From contig JALDQW010000001.1 of assembly GCA_031316255.1 (NCBI GenBank), positions 1,364,001-1,428,000 of the forward strand: a stretch of DNA of 64,000 nucleotides, written 5' to 3'. The position numbers were made by a program, and so were the translations under genes. Below are positions 37,192 to 46,959 of this stretch, one piece after another. The notes under the pieces are model-generated. The model was not told where the DNA came from, ran no database searches, and saw nothing but the letters and a program-made list of their open reading frames with translations. The first letter of the stretch is position 1. Every line of letters starts with the position of its first letter. This DNA comes from Nitrosomonas sp. GTDB lineage: Bacteria; Pseudomonadota; Gammaproteobacteria; Burkholderiales; Nitrosomonadaceae.

Positions 37192-37806
37192 TCAGATGCT
37201 TACAGCACTGGCCAGATCCCTCATGCTGCGAGCGAGGTATATGACGTAGCCGTCTCTGAGCGAATTATCCACTTCCGTACTAACGCCAATGCTGCGGATG
37301 TCCTGCAAAACTGCTGGCGGAATATCCGCCGGATAAGCAACATGGACGAGGCCGCCGGTTTTGACCGCTTCATTTTTCGCCACGGTCAGTTGCTGTTTGA
37401 TGGTGGGTGATAACTGGTTATTGATCTCTACTTTATCGCTGGACAGCGCCATTTTTTGCACGTCGATCTGTTTCCTGGCTTCGCCGTTTTCGATCACTTC
37501 AGAGACCTTGACAGCTTCAGTCTGTGCGCCGGTTTGCTTCTGCCAAGTTTCGGACTGCTGGCTGACCGATTGCGTGTACGGGTCGCTGGCGAGCATATGC
37601 GCTGCAACACCGCCAACAAGCGCGCCCAGGCCTGCACCAATAGCCGCACCCTGCTTGCCGCCAATCAACGCGCCGATGCCGGCGCCTGCCAATGCGCCCA
37701 AACCTGTGCCAACAGCAGTTTGCTGACCTTGCGACATGTTATGGGTATTGGCGCAACCACCCAGAAAAACGGCCATTAATGCGATTGCGAGAATAAACTT
37801 TTTCAT
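37192..37806 (-). CDS. Glycine-zipper lipoprotein
   Basis: This 204-residue lipoprotein has lipobox LGGC at about residues 15-18, followed by a glycine-zipper membrane segment (GTGLGALAGAGIGALIGGKQ and GAAIGAGLGALVGG). A soluble part of about 120 residues follows. Of two adjacent ATGs, the second (37806) has the better distance to the AAGGAG site. It lies downstream of the kinase-phosphatase-FHA genes on the same strand, separated by 30 bases, so it may belong to that unit. Confidence 0.85.
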   Translation of the reverse strand: MKKFILAIALMAVFLGGCANTHNMSQGQQTAVGTGLGALAGAGIGALIGGKQGAAIGAGLGALVGGVAAHMLASDPYTQSVSQQSETWQKQTGAQTEAVKVSEVIENGEARKQIDVQKMALSSDKVEINNQLSPTIKQQLTVAKNEAVKTGGLVHVAYPADIPPAVLQDIRSIGVSTEVDNSLRDGYVIYLARSMRDLASAVSI

Positions 37807-37836
37807 CATTTTCTCCTTATGAATAAGACTAGCATT

Positions 37837-39264
37837 TTAGTTTTCCCCAAAAAACCCTTTCGCCCATTCGCCGATATCCTCGTCGTCATTTGGCTGTGGC
37901 GCAGCCGGTGACGTTTGCTGGCGGACTGGTGCAGGTTGTTCCGTGCGTTGAGACGTTGCTTTTCTGGGTTGTGTTGTTTCCACGGTACGGACAGGCTGCA
38001 TGTTCTTAATGCTTTCTGGTTTACGTACCGGAATTGGAATCTGGCCTGTTTTGGGTGTGGCAAAATCGGAATCGTCAATATCTGTGAACGGCTCAACTTC
38101 CTCCAGATCGGGCAGGGGTTGACCGAGTCCGGGGTCAGGAATCAAGGCCAATTGTGGAATTTTTGCGTCTGAAAACTCTGGCTGAGGTTGCGGATCCATT
38201 GGGGCATAAGATTCATAATCTACCGGAGCAGACAGATCATCTGACAATAGATTCGGCGGCGGCGAGCTGGTAATCTGTTGTTGCGTGGATTGTTCCGGTT
38301 GTATAGCTGCTGTTTGTGGCGCTGTATCCGGTGCGGTTGTATCCATATGCCACAAGATGAAAACACCACCTGGAACCAGAAGTGCGACAGCTATGACGAC
38401 AGCCGGATAGTTTTTCCAGAAATACGCCAAACTGCCAGGGGATTTAGGTTCGTGCCCCGATTCACGTACCAGTTGCTGCAACGCCGTACTAAATTCCTTC
38501 GCGCTGGTAAACCGTTTTGCAGGATCCTTCTCTACTGCCTGTAGTACGATTTTTTCCAGTTTTGCCGGAATTTCCGGTTTTAATTTTCGCAGTGCGCGCG
38601 GTTTTTCCTTGATCTGTGCATTCATGAGCTCAAATTCGGTCGTTCCTGTGAAAAGTGTATTCCCTGTTAGCATTTCATACAGCACTGCACCGAGGGAATA
38701 AATATCCGACCGTGCATCACCTTCTTTTCCCTGGATTTGTTCGGGCGGAGTATACTCTAGAGTACCGATGAAATTTCCCGTTTTGGTCAACCGGGCTTTT
38801 CCCAGTATTCTGGCAATGCCGAAATCCATGATTTTGACCGTGCCCTGGTCATGCACCATAATGTTGCTGGGTTTAAGATCCCGATGAACAATGCCTAATT
38901 GATGCGCATATTCGAGCCCTTCTAAAGCGGCAATCGCATATTCCACAGCCTTGCGCCAGGGAAGCGCCCCATTTTGCAGGATTTTCTCCAGTTCTTTGCC
39001 TGGGACAAATTCCAGCGCCATATAATATTGGTCATTTTCCTGGCCAAAGTTATAAAGTGTTGTGATATTGGAGTGATTCAACCGGCCGGTCGCAATCGCT
39101 TCCGATTTGAAACGATCAACGATTTCCTGACGGTTGATCAGTTCCGGACGCATCAGCTTGATTGCCACCTCGCGCTCCAGCATAGTGTCCAAGCCTTTAT
39201 AGACTTCCCCCATTCCACCTTCACCGATTTTTTCGATGATTTTATAAGGTCCAATTACATCCAT
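37837..39264 (-). CDS. Membrane-anchored Ser/Thr protein kinase
   Basis: This 475-residue Hanks-type kinase has glycine loop IGEGGMGEVYKG, Lys in VAIKLMRPE, catalytic loop HRDLKPSNIM, DFG in IMDFGIAR and the APE-like TPPEQ. A membrane helix at about residues 286-306 (YPAVVIAVALLVPGGVFILW) is followed by a Pro/Gln-rich extracytoplasmic tail. The ATG at 39264 is preferred over an upstream TTG at 39282. The gene follows a PP2C phosphatase and an FHA protein, its probable counterpart and phosphoprotein reader. Confidence 0.93.
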   Translation of the reverse strand: MDVIGPYKIIEKIGEGGMGEVYKGLDTMLEREVAIKLMRPELINRQEIVDRFKSEAIATGRLNHSNITTLYNFGQENDQYYMALEFVPGKELEKILQNGALPWRKAVEYAIAALEGLEYAHQLGIVHRDLKPSNIMVHDQGTVKIMDFGIARILGKARLTKTGNFIGTLEYTPPEQIQGKEGDARSDIYSLGAVLYEMLTGNTLFTGTTEFELMNAQIKEKPRALRKLKPEIPAKLEKIVLQAVEKDPAKRFTSAKEFSTALQQLVRESGHEPKSPGSLAYFWKNYPAVVIAVALLVPGGVFILWHMDTTAPDTAPQTAAIQPEQSTQQQITSSPPPNLLSDDLSAPVDYESYAPMDPQPQPEFSDAKIPQLALIPDPGLGQPLPDLEEVEPFTDIDDSDFATPKTGQIPIPVRKPESIKNMQPVRTVETTQPRKATSQRTEQPAPVRQQTSPAAPQPNDDEDIGEWAKGFFGEN

Positions 39265-39299
39265 GGTTTTATCTGTTCTCAATAATTTAGAATCGTTAT

Positions 39300-40157
39300 C
39301 TACACGCGAGTAATCGGTGTTCTTAGATTCGCTTCGGTTTCTTGCACAATCCGGATAATAATTACTGAAATGTTATCATGGCCGCCTCGCTCATTGGCCA
39401 GTCTAACCAGTTCTTCGCAGGCCTGCTGCGCCGGATACTTCATTGAAATATCCAGTATTTCCGTATCATCAACCAGATCATAAAGGCCGTCAGAGCACAA
39501 TAAAAAACAATCTCCGATTTTTATGGGTAGTGGTGTGTACGGTAATTCAACAAATACTTTCCTTTCTGTACCGACAGCATGGGTAATAATATGTTTTTCT
39601 GGATGGTTTTTTGCCTGTTCGGCATCAATCAGTCCCTGCTGCAGCATTTCGGCTACCAGGGTATGATCTTGTGTAAGCTGGTGTAATCCGTTTTCGTGCA
39701 TATAGTAAAGCCGGCTGTCTCCAGTATGTGCAAAATAGGCCATGGATTTATGTAACGCCAACACAACAAGCGTTGTTCCCATGCCGTGGTGTTTAGGATC
39801 ATCTTGCGCCTGTGTATAAATTGCGCAATTGGCCATGTCAAATACCCGACTTAACGCCTGATCTGGAGCGTGTTTGTCCAGTCTAAAATAGTTCTGTTGG
39901 ATTGTCTCAACTGCCGTACGGCTGGCGATTTCACCTGCCTGATGACCGCCCATGCCATCAGCAACAATGGCAATACAGCCCTGGCCGTCCGGTAATTGAA
40001 ACACACCGATATTATCCTGATTGATTGAGCGGGTGAGGCCTTTGTCGGTCAATAAACCGATTTCCATTTGATAGTCAACCGGCGTGTGACCGGTGATTTT
40101 TGTAAACCTGGGAACATTCCTGAGAAAACGTTCCCATAGTTCAGCCAACATTGACAT
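39300..40157 (-). CDS. PP2C-type Ser/Thr protein phosphatase
   Basis: The 285-residue phosphatase has the metal-binding motifs of the PPM/Stp family: NQDNIG, VADGMGGHQAGEIAS, GTTLVVLAL, HTGDSRLYY, LCSDGLYD and GGHDNISVIII. It would reverse phosphorylation by the kinase encoded next to it. The start at 40157 is chosen because it falls just after the stop of the FHA-protease gene (one base apart), giving coupled translation; an in-frame ATG two codons in is also possible. Confidence 0.92.
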   Translation of the reverse strand: MSMLAELWERFLRNVPRFTKITGHTPVDYQMEIGLLTDKGLTRSINQDNIGVFQLPDGQGCIAIVADGMGGHQAGEIASRTAVETIQQNYFRLDKHAPDQALSRVFDMANCAIYTQAQDDPKHHGMGTTLVVLALHKSMAYFAHTGDSRLYYMHENGLHQLTQDHTLVAEMLQQGLIDAEQAKNHPEKHIITHAVGTERKVFVELPYTPLPIKIGDCFLLCSDGLYDLVDDTEILDISMKYPAQQACEELVRLANERGGHDNISVIIIRIVQETEANLRTPITRV

Positions 40158-40158
40158 T

Positions 40159-41871
40159 TTAATTAATGGTTCTTTGGACACCCATGATGTCCTGAGCATG
40201 CTTAATGGGAACGGCAAAAGTAATCATGGCGCCCTGATGTTGCCGCATTGCGGTAAAAATCCCAATTACACTGCCTTTATCATTGAATACCGGACCTCCG
40301 CTATTACCTGGTCCAGTAGCGTTCACAGTCAGTTGATACGAATCTCCGGCCATGCTCAAGTATTCACTGACCGATTCGGAGGGATTGCTTGCCGTATTGG
40401 AAAATACTTTGCCAACATTTCCGGTTGTTACTGTCGGTTCAGGCACTGAACGAATCTCGCCTCTGCGATTTAAAAAATCCTGAGACTCCAGTTTCACCAA
40501 AACATCAGGAGAAATACCTGGATAACCCATGACTGTAATTTGATCGCCAGCAGAAACTGGTGTTACTGGATCTATTTGAACAGCCTGCAACTGTTGGGGC
40601 ACATCTACTTTAATCAACGCGACATCAGCGGTATCAGAAACGCGTACCAGATTGGCGGGAATTCTCAGAGAAGATTTGGGAAATGTGACCTCAAGAAAAT
40701 CGTGTCTGCCATGTACGACCTTACCTTGAATTGATAGTTGCTTATATATTTCAGATGGTATCCAGTCCGGCATAGCTTTCACAACTGGATCATTTTCATT
40801 AATGATTCTGGGATCGCATTTTTGGTTGCCAGTACATACAAGTAATCCTGGAAATTGAAAAGAATAGCTTGTCTCCCAGCCTGCAGCAACATGGCGATTC
40901 GTCAGAATAAACCCCTGACCATGTACTACAAATCCAGTGCCTGTTCCGATTCCTCCAATCGGCCTACCCGAATCAAAGTTCAATGCGGGTGTCAATTTAC
41001 CATTGTTGTACTCATAAACTGGGCCAGCTTTCTGGCATTGACCATTCGATTGTTTTTCGATACATGTCAGTGTCTGATATACCTGCTCGCCTGAGTCAAC
41101 ATGTATGAGTTTCCAGCTAGTCTCGATGTAAACAGTCGATGGGCCGTACAATCGCGATATTTCAGTAGCCGACATGGGCGCACTGGCTCTTATTTCTTCC
41201 AGTTGCCGCGCTTGTTCAGCTTGAGCTGCAGCCATATTCGTATCGAATGTATTCTGCAATTCCTGTTTATCTTGAGCGCCTTGATACCAGAAATAACCCA
41301 CGACAAGTGCTATTACGGTAAAAATGCCGGCACTGATATTGATCATTCTTTTTCGGGTGCTTGTTTCTGCCTGACTTACCCTGCGTTCTAATGTTGCATG
41401 ACCAATACCCTGTTTAACCGGTGTGGTTGCGTGTATTGTGCTTTTTTCTTCGGTATGTATTGCTTTACTCTGAACAGTTTCACGTTGTTGAGTTGGCATT
41501 GCTGCAGAAGGACTTTCAGCCTGGCGTGTTTTCTTTGCAACCGGAGGTGGATCCATTTCAAAAACAAATTTTGGACCATCTTTGCCGAGCTGAACTGTAT
41601 CTCCAGATTGTAAAGTTACTGATTCGGTTACTTTTTGTCCATTAACAAATGTGCCATTGCTACTGTTCAAATCGGTGAGTAAAAACTGATTATTATTATC
41701 TGGCGTAATTTGTAAATGTGTACGGCTGACAAGATCATCTTTTTCTGGATCATATTTGACTTGGCAACTTTCTTCCGAGCGCCCAAAAGTTAACGTATTA
41801 AAGGGCATTTCAAAGGTTTCAGTTTGATCGGCTTTGGTTCCGGTGATGTGTTTTATGACTATTTTTTGCAT
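40159..41871 (-). CDS. FHA domain fused to membrane helix and trypsin-like protease
   Basis: This is a 570-residue protein. Residues 1-105 form an FHA domain that reads phosphothreonine (FGRSEESCQVKY, DLVSRTHLQI and DLNSSNGTFVNGQ). A linker and a membrane helix at about 175-196 (ISAGIFTVIALVVGYFWYQG) follow, then a periplasmic helix rich in Gln/Ala and a serine protease domain. His is in ILTNRHVAAG, Asp in ADVALIKVD and Ser in GPGNSGGPV. It could link cytoplasmic phosphorylation by the adjacent kinase to a periplasmic protease, a topology I infer from the single helix. All triad residues are present. Confidence 0.9.
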   Translation of the reverse strand: MQKIVIKHITGTKADQTETFEMPFNTLTFGRSEESCQVKYDPEKDDLVSRTHLQITPDNNNQFLLTDLNSSNGTFVNGQKVTESVTLQSGDTVQLGKDGPKFVFEMDPPPVAKKTRQAESPSAAMPTQQRETVQSKAIHTEEKSTIHATTPVKQGIGHATLERRVSQAETSTRKRMINISAGIFTVIALVVGYFWYQGAQDKQELQNTFDTNMAAAQAEQARQLEEIRASAPMSATEISRLYGPSTVYIETSWKLIHVDSGEQVYQTLTCIEKQSNGQCQKAGPVYEYNNGKLTPALNFDSGRPIGGIGTGTGFVVHGQGFILTNRHVAAGWETSYSFQFPGLLVCTGNQKCDPRIINENDPVVKAMPDWIPSEIYKQLSIQGKVVHGRHDFLEVTFPKSSLRIPANLVRVSDTADVALIKVDVPQQLQAVQIDPVTPVSAGDQITVMGYPGISPDVLVKLESQDFLNRRGEIRSVPEPTVTTGNVGKVFSNTASNPSESVSEYLSMAGDSYQLTVNATGPGNSGGPVFNDKGSVIGIFTAMRQHQGAMITFAVPIKHAQDIMGVQRTIN

Positions 41872-42177
41872 CCGTACATTCCTTGTTAGTTAACAGTTTG
41901 GCCTGAACATGAATTAGAAAAATGGCTCAATGATTGAATATGTTTTGAATCCTTGGATGACCATATACGAGAATGTCCAATTCTACAATACGTTATTTAC
42001 AGTTGTTAAGTTTTACATAAAATAAGAAATAAAAAATTTTTCATTGCGGATACAATCTGGATCGTTGCAATCCTGTTAAAATTACGCGAACTTATCCTGT
42101 TTTTATGTTCAATTAAAGAACAGTTTAAAATAGCGATAATAATCTATTGCTAACTAATCAAAAGTCTGCGAGATACC
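41872..42177. other. Divergent intergenic region between the FHA-protease gene and dsbB
   Basis: This A/T-rich region of about 300 bases must carry promoters for both divergent transcripts. No clear hexamer pairs, operator or small gene could be chosen by eye. Confidence 0.5.
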
Positions 42178-42657
42178 ATGCGATTGCTTTTCCTGTTTGT
42201 ATTTCTGACATGTGCGGGACTGCTTGGCTACGCCCAGTACTTGCAACATGTTGAAAACCTGTTGCCCTGTCCGCTCTGCGTGGCGCAACGGCTGGCGTAC
42301 TGGGTACTCGGGTTGACGGCATTACTTGCATTTATTCGTAATCCCCAGTTGCTTGCGCGCAAGATTTATGGTTTTTTCATGACGGTTTTTGCGTTGATCG
42401 GCGCAGTTGTGGCATTCCGCCAATCCTGGCTGATTCGTTACCCTGAATCGTTTGAGTGCGGTATCAGTCCGGAAGAAGCCTTTCTCAATTCGTTACCGAT
42501 TGCACAATGGTGGCCGGGAATGTTTGAAGCGAACGGTGATTGCACTGATGTCGACTGGGAGTTTCTGTCTTTGACAATACCGGACTGGTCATTCCTCGCT
42601 TTTGTGTGTCTTGGGGTATTATCGGTGTATGTTTTATTGGTCGGAAGAGAAGGATAA
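42178..42657 (+). CDS. dsbB: Disulfide bond formation protein DsbB
   Basis: This 159-residue protein has four membrane helices. The first periplasmic loop contains the CPLC active-site pair (LLPCPLCVAQRLAYW), and the second loop contains the two other cysteines (FECGISPEEAF and NGDCTDVDW). DsbB reoxidises DsbA and passes electrons to quinone. DsbA is not in this window. Confidence 0.94.
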   Translation: MRLLFLFVFLTCAGLLGYAQYLQHVENLLPCPLCVAQRLAYWVLGLTALLAFIRNPQLLARKIYGFFMTVFALIGAVVAFRQSWLIRYPESFECGISPEEAFLNSLPIAQWWPGMFEANGDCTDVDWEFLSLTIPDWSFLAFVCLGVLSVYVLLVGREG

Positions 42658-42716
42658 TTTCAGTTCATTTTTTCTTCAAAATATTTAGTTTAATGCTTGC
42701 ATTCTATTTTTTTATT

Positions 42717-42737
42717 GATATAATGATAATCATTCTC
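42717..42737. promoter_or_regulatory. Fur box upstream of hemP
   Basis: GATATAATGATAATCATTCT matches the 19-bp Fur consensus GATAATGATAATCATTATC closely and lies about 25-40 bases before the hemP ATG. Iron-loaded Fur would repress hemP here. Confidence 0.85.
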
Positions 42738-42759
42738 ATTCGCGTTAATAAAAATAGTT

Positions 42760-42954
42760 ATGGGCAATTTAGTCAAAATTTCGGCACAACCGGACATTCC
42801 AGTTACCCCACATTTAACCGCTTTACCGGTACAGGACAAGATTATAGATAGCAGCACTTTGTTTATCCGGGGCAATGTCGTGTTAATTCAACATCGCGGT
42901 GATTGTTATGTATTGCGACGAACGCGCAATGGTAAGTTGATTCTGACTAAATAA
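42760..42954 (+). CDS. hemP: Hemin uptake protein HemP
   Basis: This 64-residue protein has the HemP C-terminal pattern IDSSTLFIRGNVVLIQHRGD and YVLRRTRNGKLILTK. HemP proteins are small, iron-regulated and needed for normal haem-receptor expression in several betaproteobacteria. The Fur box upstream supports the call. No haem transporter genes are adjacent. Confidence 0.92.
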   Translation: MGNLVKISAQPDIPVTPHLTALPVQDKIIDSSTLFIRGNVVLIQHRGDCYVLRRTRNGKLILTK

Positions 42955-43070
42955 AACAAAGTTTTTTTTTGCCGTTGGGGTTGGCCCTTTCTCCTTTGAC
43001 CACGGCACTTTGGCAAGCCAGCCTGTTCCTTTCCAGGCAAGCCAGCCTTTTTTGTCAGGAGATTTCACAT

Positions 43071-43625
43071 ATGAAATTCATGAAGAAATTGGTCTTTGAT
43101 TTGGTATCGCCTGCTACAGGACACGCAGCAGTCCCGATTTCACCTTTCTTTGTTTTAGCCCGCTTCGAAACACTGTTTGACACGGCTTTACGTGGGATGA
43201 ACAATGTTGCTCGGAAAGCAAACACGATTAGCCTCGCTTCAACTAAAAAAACATCCGCTGTTTCGATACCGCTTATCAAAGCATCTACGCCTGTTTTCGA
43301 CAAGCGCGATGCACATTTGGCGGGGCGGTCTGTGCTCTGTGTCGGTGGACAAGAGCACTTGTATCCGGCTTATCGCCAGATTGTAGAAGATGCTGGTGGT
43401 CATTTTCTGAGTTTCCACAGTCGTCTGGATACGTCCTTAAGCGAGTTGCACAAATTGCTGAACATTTCTGATATGGTCATCTGCCCGATAGACTGTATCC
43501 GACATGAAGCTTTCTTTGTAACGAAACGCTACTGCGACCGTTTCCGCAAACCTTGCGTTATGTTGGATAAGTCCAGAGTCACGACGTTTTATAATGGTAT
43601 TCGGATGTTAAAGAATTTACAATGA
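43071..43625 (+). CDS. DUF2325-domain protein
   Basis: The 184-residue protein starts at the ATG at 43071 behind CAGGAGA. The C-terminal half is a DUF2325 domain: SVLCVGGQEHLYPAYRQIVE, GGHFLSFHSR, ISDMVICPIDCIRHEAFFVT and CDRFRKPCVML. The N-terminal 90 residues are Lys/Ser/Thr rich and not recognised. Such proteins often stand next to hemP in iron-regulated groups; the function is unknown. The leader contains a direct repeat GGCAAGCCAGCCT (twice, 25 bases apart). Confidence 0.85.
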   Translation: MKFMKKLVFDLVSPATGHAAVPISPFFVLARFETLFDTALRGMNNVARKANTISLASTKKTSAVSIPLIKASTPVFDKRDAHLAGRSVLCVGGQEHLYPAYRQIVEDAGGHFLSFHSRLDTSLSELHKLLNISDMVICPIDCIRHEAFFVTKRYCDRFRKPCVMLDKSRVTTFYNGIRMLKNLQ

Positions 43626-43670
43626 CATGAAATGTTCAATTGATTTTATATTCTAGAGAAAAAATGCATC

Positions 43671-44657
43671 ATGGCCTCAATAGGTTTTCGTTCTATTTTT
43701 CTTAATGTTGTTTTCTTGATACTTGCAGGGACAGCATTCTCGTCACAGGCAGCCATTCGAGAATACTGGATTGCCGCAGAAAAAATGCCCTGGAATTATG
43801 CACCCAGCGGAAAAAACCAGATTGCTGAAAAAGATGGACTGGATGTCTGGGGCGAGACACTTGTCTATCAGAAATACCGTTATGTGGGCTATCACGATAA
43901 GGATTTTTCCAAACCCATATCACAGCCTGAATGGATGGGCATCCTGGGTCCGCAAATCCGTGCCGAAGTCGGGGATACGGTCAATGTCCATTTTCTGAAT
44001 AAAACCGACCGGCCGCTTTCAATACACCCGCATGGCATGCTTTACGACAAGGATAACGAGGGTGCCGACGGCGGCAAGGGCGCGCTGGTTTTGCCGCAGA
44101 AACGATATACTTATACCTGGATTGTTGATGAAGCATCCGGCCCGGGTCCTAATGATCCATCTTCTATTGTCTGGCTTTACCATTCGCATGTGATGGCGGA
44201 AGAGGAAATGAACCTGGGATTGGTTGGCACGATTGTGGTGACACGGAAAGGAATGGCGCGCTCAAGTGAAGACCCGTCGCCCAATGATGTCGATCGAGAA
44301 TTTACCGCGTTATATATGATTTTTGATGAAGAAGACGGGGAAGAAAGCGGTCTGAAACATGCCGTTAATGGCCGCATTTTTGGCAACCTGAGTGGATACG
44401 AAACCTATCTGGGAGAAAAGGCGCGCTGGCATATTGTTGCTTTGGGTAACGAAGAGGATAATCATACTATTCATTGGCATGGACAGACGGTTCTACATCA
44501 TGGACGTCGAACCGATGTTATTGAGGTCATGCCAGCCAGCATGGCGACCGTCGATATGGTCACGCGCTCACCCGGAAACTGGTTATTTCATTGCCATGTC
44601 AATGATCATATGATGGCAGGGATGTCGACACGATGGATTGTCCATAATCCACAATAA
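43671..44657 (+). CDS. Two-domain multicopper oxidase
   Basis: This 328-residue exported protein has a signal peptide at about residues 1-28. All four copper motifs are present: SIHPHGMLYDKD, VWLYHSHVMAEE, NHTIHWHGQ and WLFHCHVNDHM. At two cupredoxin domains it is half the size of laccases, and it fits the trimeric two-domain oxidases described structurally from Nitrosomonas europaea. The natural substrate is uncertain (phenolics, metals or hydroxylamine-related compounds have been considered). It lies 45 bases after the DUF2325 gene. Confidence 0.92.
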   Translation: MASIGFRSIFLNVVFLILAGTAFSSQAAIREYWIAAEKMPWNYAPSGKNQIAEKDGLDVWGETLVYQKYRYVGYHDKDFSKPISQPEWMGILGPQIRAEVGDTVNVHFLNKTDRPLSIHPHGMLYDKDNEGADGGKGALVLPQKRYTYTWIVDEASGPGPNDPSSIVWLYHSHVMAEEEMNLGLVGTIVVTRKGMARSSEDPSPNDVDREFTALYMIFDEEDGEESGLKHAVNGRIFGNLSGYETYLGEKARWHIVALGNEEDNHTIHWHGQTVLHHGRRTDVIEVMPASMATVDMVTRSPGNWLFHCHVNDHMMAGMSTRWIVHNPQ

Positions 44658-44779
44658 TTCAACCAAAGGGCCACAGTCTATCGATTTTATTCTCAGAATT
44701 ATCAAGCAGACAAATTAAAGTTTCTTTTGATTAAGTCGTTGAAAGATTTTTCCAACCTTTGATTGTTGAGTTCTGTACT

Positions 44780-44974
44780 ATGAGAATAAAAGTAAACTTT
44801 AAATCCGGCCATCAACAGACTTTTATTGTTCCAAAGACTATGCTTGCAACGGATTTCCGCCATTTGGCAGAAGACATTGGTGGCAAAATAGAAAATATAG
44901 AATTTTCATTAACAAATAACCCTGGCAATTTATACGATTCAGAACTTAAAGAGCCACTGCTGTCACCCGAATAA
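44780..44974 (+). CDS. Small protein of unknown function
   Basis: A 64-codon frame from ATG 44780 encodes MRIKVNFKSGHQQTFIVPKT, then LAEDIGGKIENIEF and SELKEPLLSPE. It is soluble, with no signal. No strong ribosome site is seen, but the composition is protein-like and the ending natural. I do not recognise a family. Confidence 0.55.
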   Translation: MRIKVNFKSGHQQTFIVPKTMLATDFRHLAEDIGGKIENIEFSLTNNPGNLYDSELKEPLLSPE

Positions 44975-45050
44975 ACAAACCAAAAAGACGCGATACTCCC
45001 TGGTTTATGTGATGCAACACATTATTCCAGGGAAAGCATCTTACTTCTCC

Positions 45051-45500
45051 CTAGAACGGAATATCATCTTCCATATCATCAAATCCATTGTTGTTTCTAT
45101 TGGTTGAAGACTGGCCAGAAGCGTGCTCATTGCCCTCCTTGCCGGATGAATCAAAACTGTCACTGCCTGAACGGCTTCCGAGCATTTTCATGTCAGTAGC
45201 GATGACTTCTGTTGTATAACGATCCATGCCGTTTTTATCGGTCCATTTTCGGGTCTCTAGTTTTCCCTCAATATAGACTGAGCGCCCTTTCTTCAAATAC
45301 TCACCGGCAATTTCAGCCAATTTCCGGTAAAAAGTAACACGATGCCATTCTGTTTTTTCCTGTTTCTCGCCATTTTTGTCTTTCCAGACTTCAGTTGTCG
45401 CCACTGTAATGTTGGTTACCGCATCGCCGCTAGACATATATCGCGTCTCGGGGTCTTTGCCCAGGTTTCCGATAAGAATCACTTTATTGACTGATGCCAT
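45051..45500 (-). CDS. ssb: Single-stranded DNA-binding protein
   Basis: This 149-residue SSB has the OB-fold ([38 protein letters not shown] and [15 protein letters not shown]), a flexible Ser/Asn/Gly linker and the acidic tip DDIPF that recruits repair and replication partners. The start at 45500 (MASVNK) lies inside the 3' end of the MFS gene, overlapping by 17 bases, with GGAGGAACC as ribosome site. Translation is probably coupled. Confidence 0.96.
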   Translation of the reverse strand: MASVNKVILIGNLGKDPETRYMSSGDAVTNITVATTEVWKDKNGEKQEKTEWHRVTFYRKLAEIAGEYLKKGRSVYIEGKLETRKWTDKNGMDRYTTEVIATDMKMLGSRSGSDSFDSSGKEGNEHASGQSSTNRNNNGFDDMEDDIPF

Positions 45501-46893
45501 TTGGTTCCTCCTCTTTTTCGCCCAGCAATTTATTAACGCCTTCTTCGTCAAATCCTTTCATGTCAACTTTCAAGTAAGCCACTCTTTCATTGGCTAGCAC
45601 CAATGCCTCGCGCACACCGGTCAATCCCGCGAGCTGCTGCGACAAACGCTGAGCTGCTGCGTTATTCATTTCCAGTACATGATACATTTTTGAGCGCACT
45701 GCTGCAGGTGCTTTCATGGTATATGCAAAAATTAACCACATCACCAAAAGCCCGCTGCAAAATATATACAGTGCAGAACTGCCATGATGTTCTATCAAAT
45801 ATCCGCCAACTGCGGCCCCGACGAATGCGCCCAGAAACTGTGTGCTACTGTATACACCGATTGCAGTACCCTTGGCGCCCACAGGAGCAATTTTAGAAAT
45901 CAATGAGGGCAAGCTGGCTTCGAGCAAATTAAATGCCGCAAAAAATATGAATAAAGCTGAAGCCGTGCCAAGAATCGACCCTGCAGTCATTGCCAAAGCC
46001 ACTTGTCCGCAGAGTAATAATGCAATTGCTGCGACAAAAACTTGCTTTAATTTGGCTTTCTTTTCACTGTAAATAATCGCCGGAATAATGAGTATCATGG
46101 AAAAGATTAAAACCGGCAAATAAATTTGCCAGTGATGATCAACGGCCATACCGGCTTCACGTAACGTTAACGGCACAGTCAACCACAGCGCCATGAGTGT
46201 GGCATGAAGCGCGAAAATGCCATAATCTAAACGCAGTAATTGGGTATTCCTTAACACGCTACCGAAGCTGTCAGCCGAAGTTTCGGTATCGGAATGGAAA
46301 CGACTGATAAGCGGATCGGGAATCAGTTTTTTAACAATGAAAATGGCGGCAATCGCCAATACGCCCGTCATGGCAAAAATGCCGGGCACGCCGATCCATT
46401 GATTCAGTGCGGGTGCTATAATTAGCGATAGTGCAAAAACAGTTCCAATAGTCATGCCTATAACCGCCATCGCCTTGGTGCGGTGTTCCTCGCGCGTCAA
46501 ATCGGCGGCTAACGCTATGATGGCCGCAGATATAGCGCCCGCGCCCTGGATAATACGTCCAAAAATCACCCAGTAAATATCGGTTGCCAGAGCAGCGATA
46601 AAACTGCCAATGGCGAATAATATCAGGCCCAAATAGATCACCGGTTTGCGTCCGATGCGATCAGACAACCAACCCATCGGAATTTGCAGTATAGCCTGTG
46701 TAAGTCCATAAGCACCCAGAGCAATCCCAACCAAAGCATAGTTGTTGCCACCGGGTAAATGCTCTGCATAAAAAGCAAAGACAGGCAGAATGATAAATAA
46801 TCCAAACATGCGCAAACCATAGACACTGGCCAGTCCGGCCGTAGCCCGCAATTCGGTTTGTGACATTTTTTCAGATGAAATTGAAGCAGACAT
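45484..46893 (-). CDS. YajR-like MFS transporter
   Basis: The 469-residue carrier has 12 predicted membrane helices. The MFS motif A is [13 protein letters not shown] after the second helix, and the region [20 protein letters not shown] matches YajR. A C-terminal soluble domain ([20 protein letters not shown], then [13 protein letters not shown]) corresponds to the ferredoxin-like YAM domain. The substrate is unknown; proton-coupled drug or metabolite export is likely. It is divergent from uvrA and overlaps ssb. Confidence 0.9.
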   Translation of the reverse strand: MSASISSEKMSQTELRATAGLASVYGLRMFGLFIILPVFAFYAEHLPGGNNYALVGIALGAYGLTQAILQIPMGWLSDRIGRKPVIYLGLILFAIGSFIAALATDIYWVIFGRIIQGAGAISAAIIALAADLTREEHRTKAMAVIGMTIGTVFALSLIIAPALNQWIGVPGIFAMTGVLAIAAIFIVKKLIPDPLISRFHSDTETSADSFGSVLRNTQLLRLDYGIFALHATLMALWLTVPLTLREAGMAVDHHWQIYLPVLIFSMILIIPAIIYSEKKAKLKQVFVAAIALLLCGQVALAMTAGSILGTASALFIFFAAFNLLEASLPSLISKIAPVGAKGTAIGVYSSTQFLGAFVGAAVGGYLIEHHGSSALYIFCSGLLVMWLIFAYTMKAPAAVRSKMYHVLEMNNAAAQRLSQQLAGLTGVREALVLANERVAYLKVDMKGFDEEGVNKLLGEKEEEPNGISQ

Positions 46894-46959
46894 AAATCAG
46901 GTTATGTGTTTTCTAAAAAGTTGGGTATATTATCAGGTTGACTCGTACATAGATAGCCA

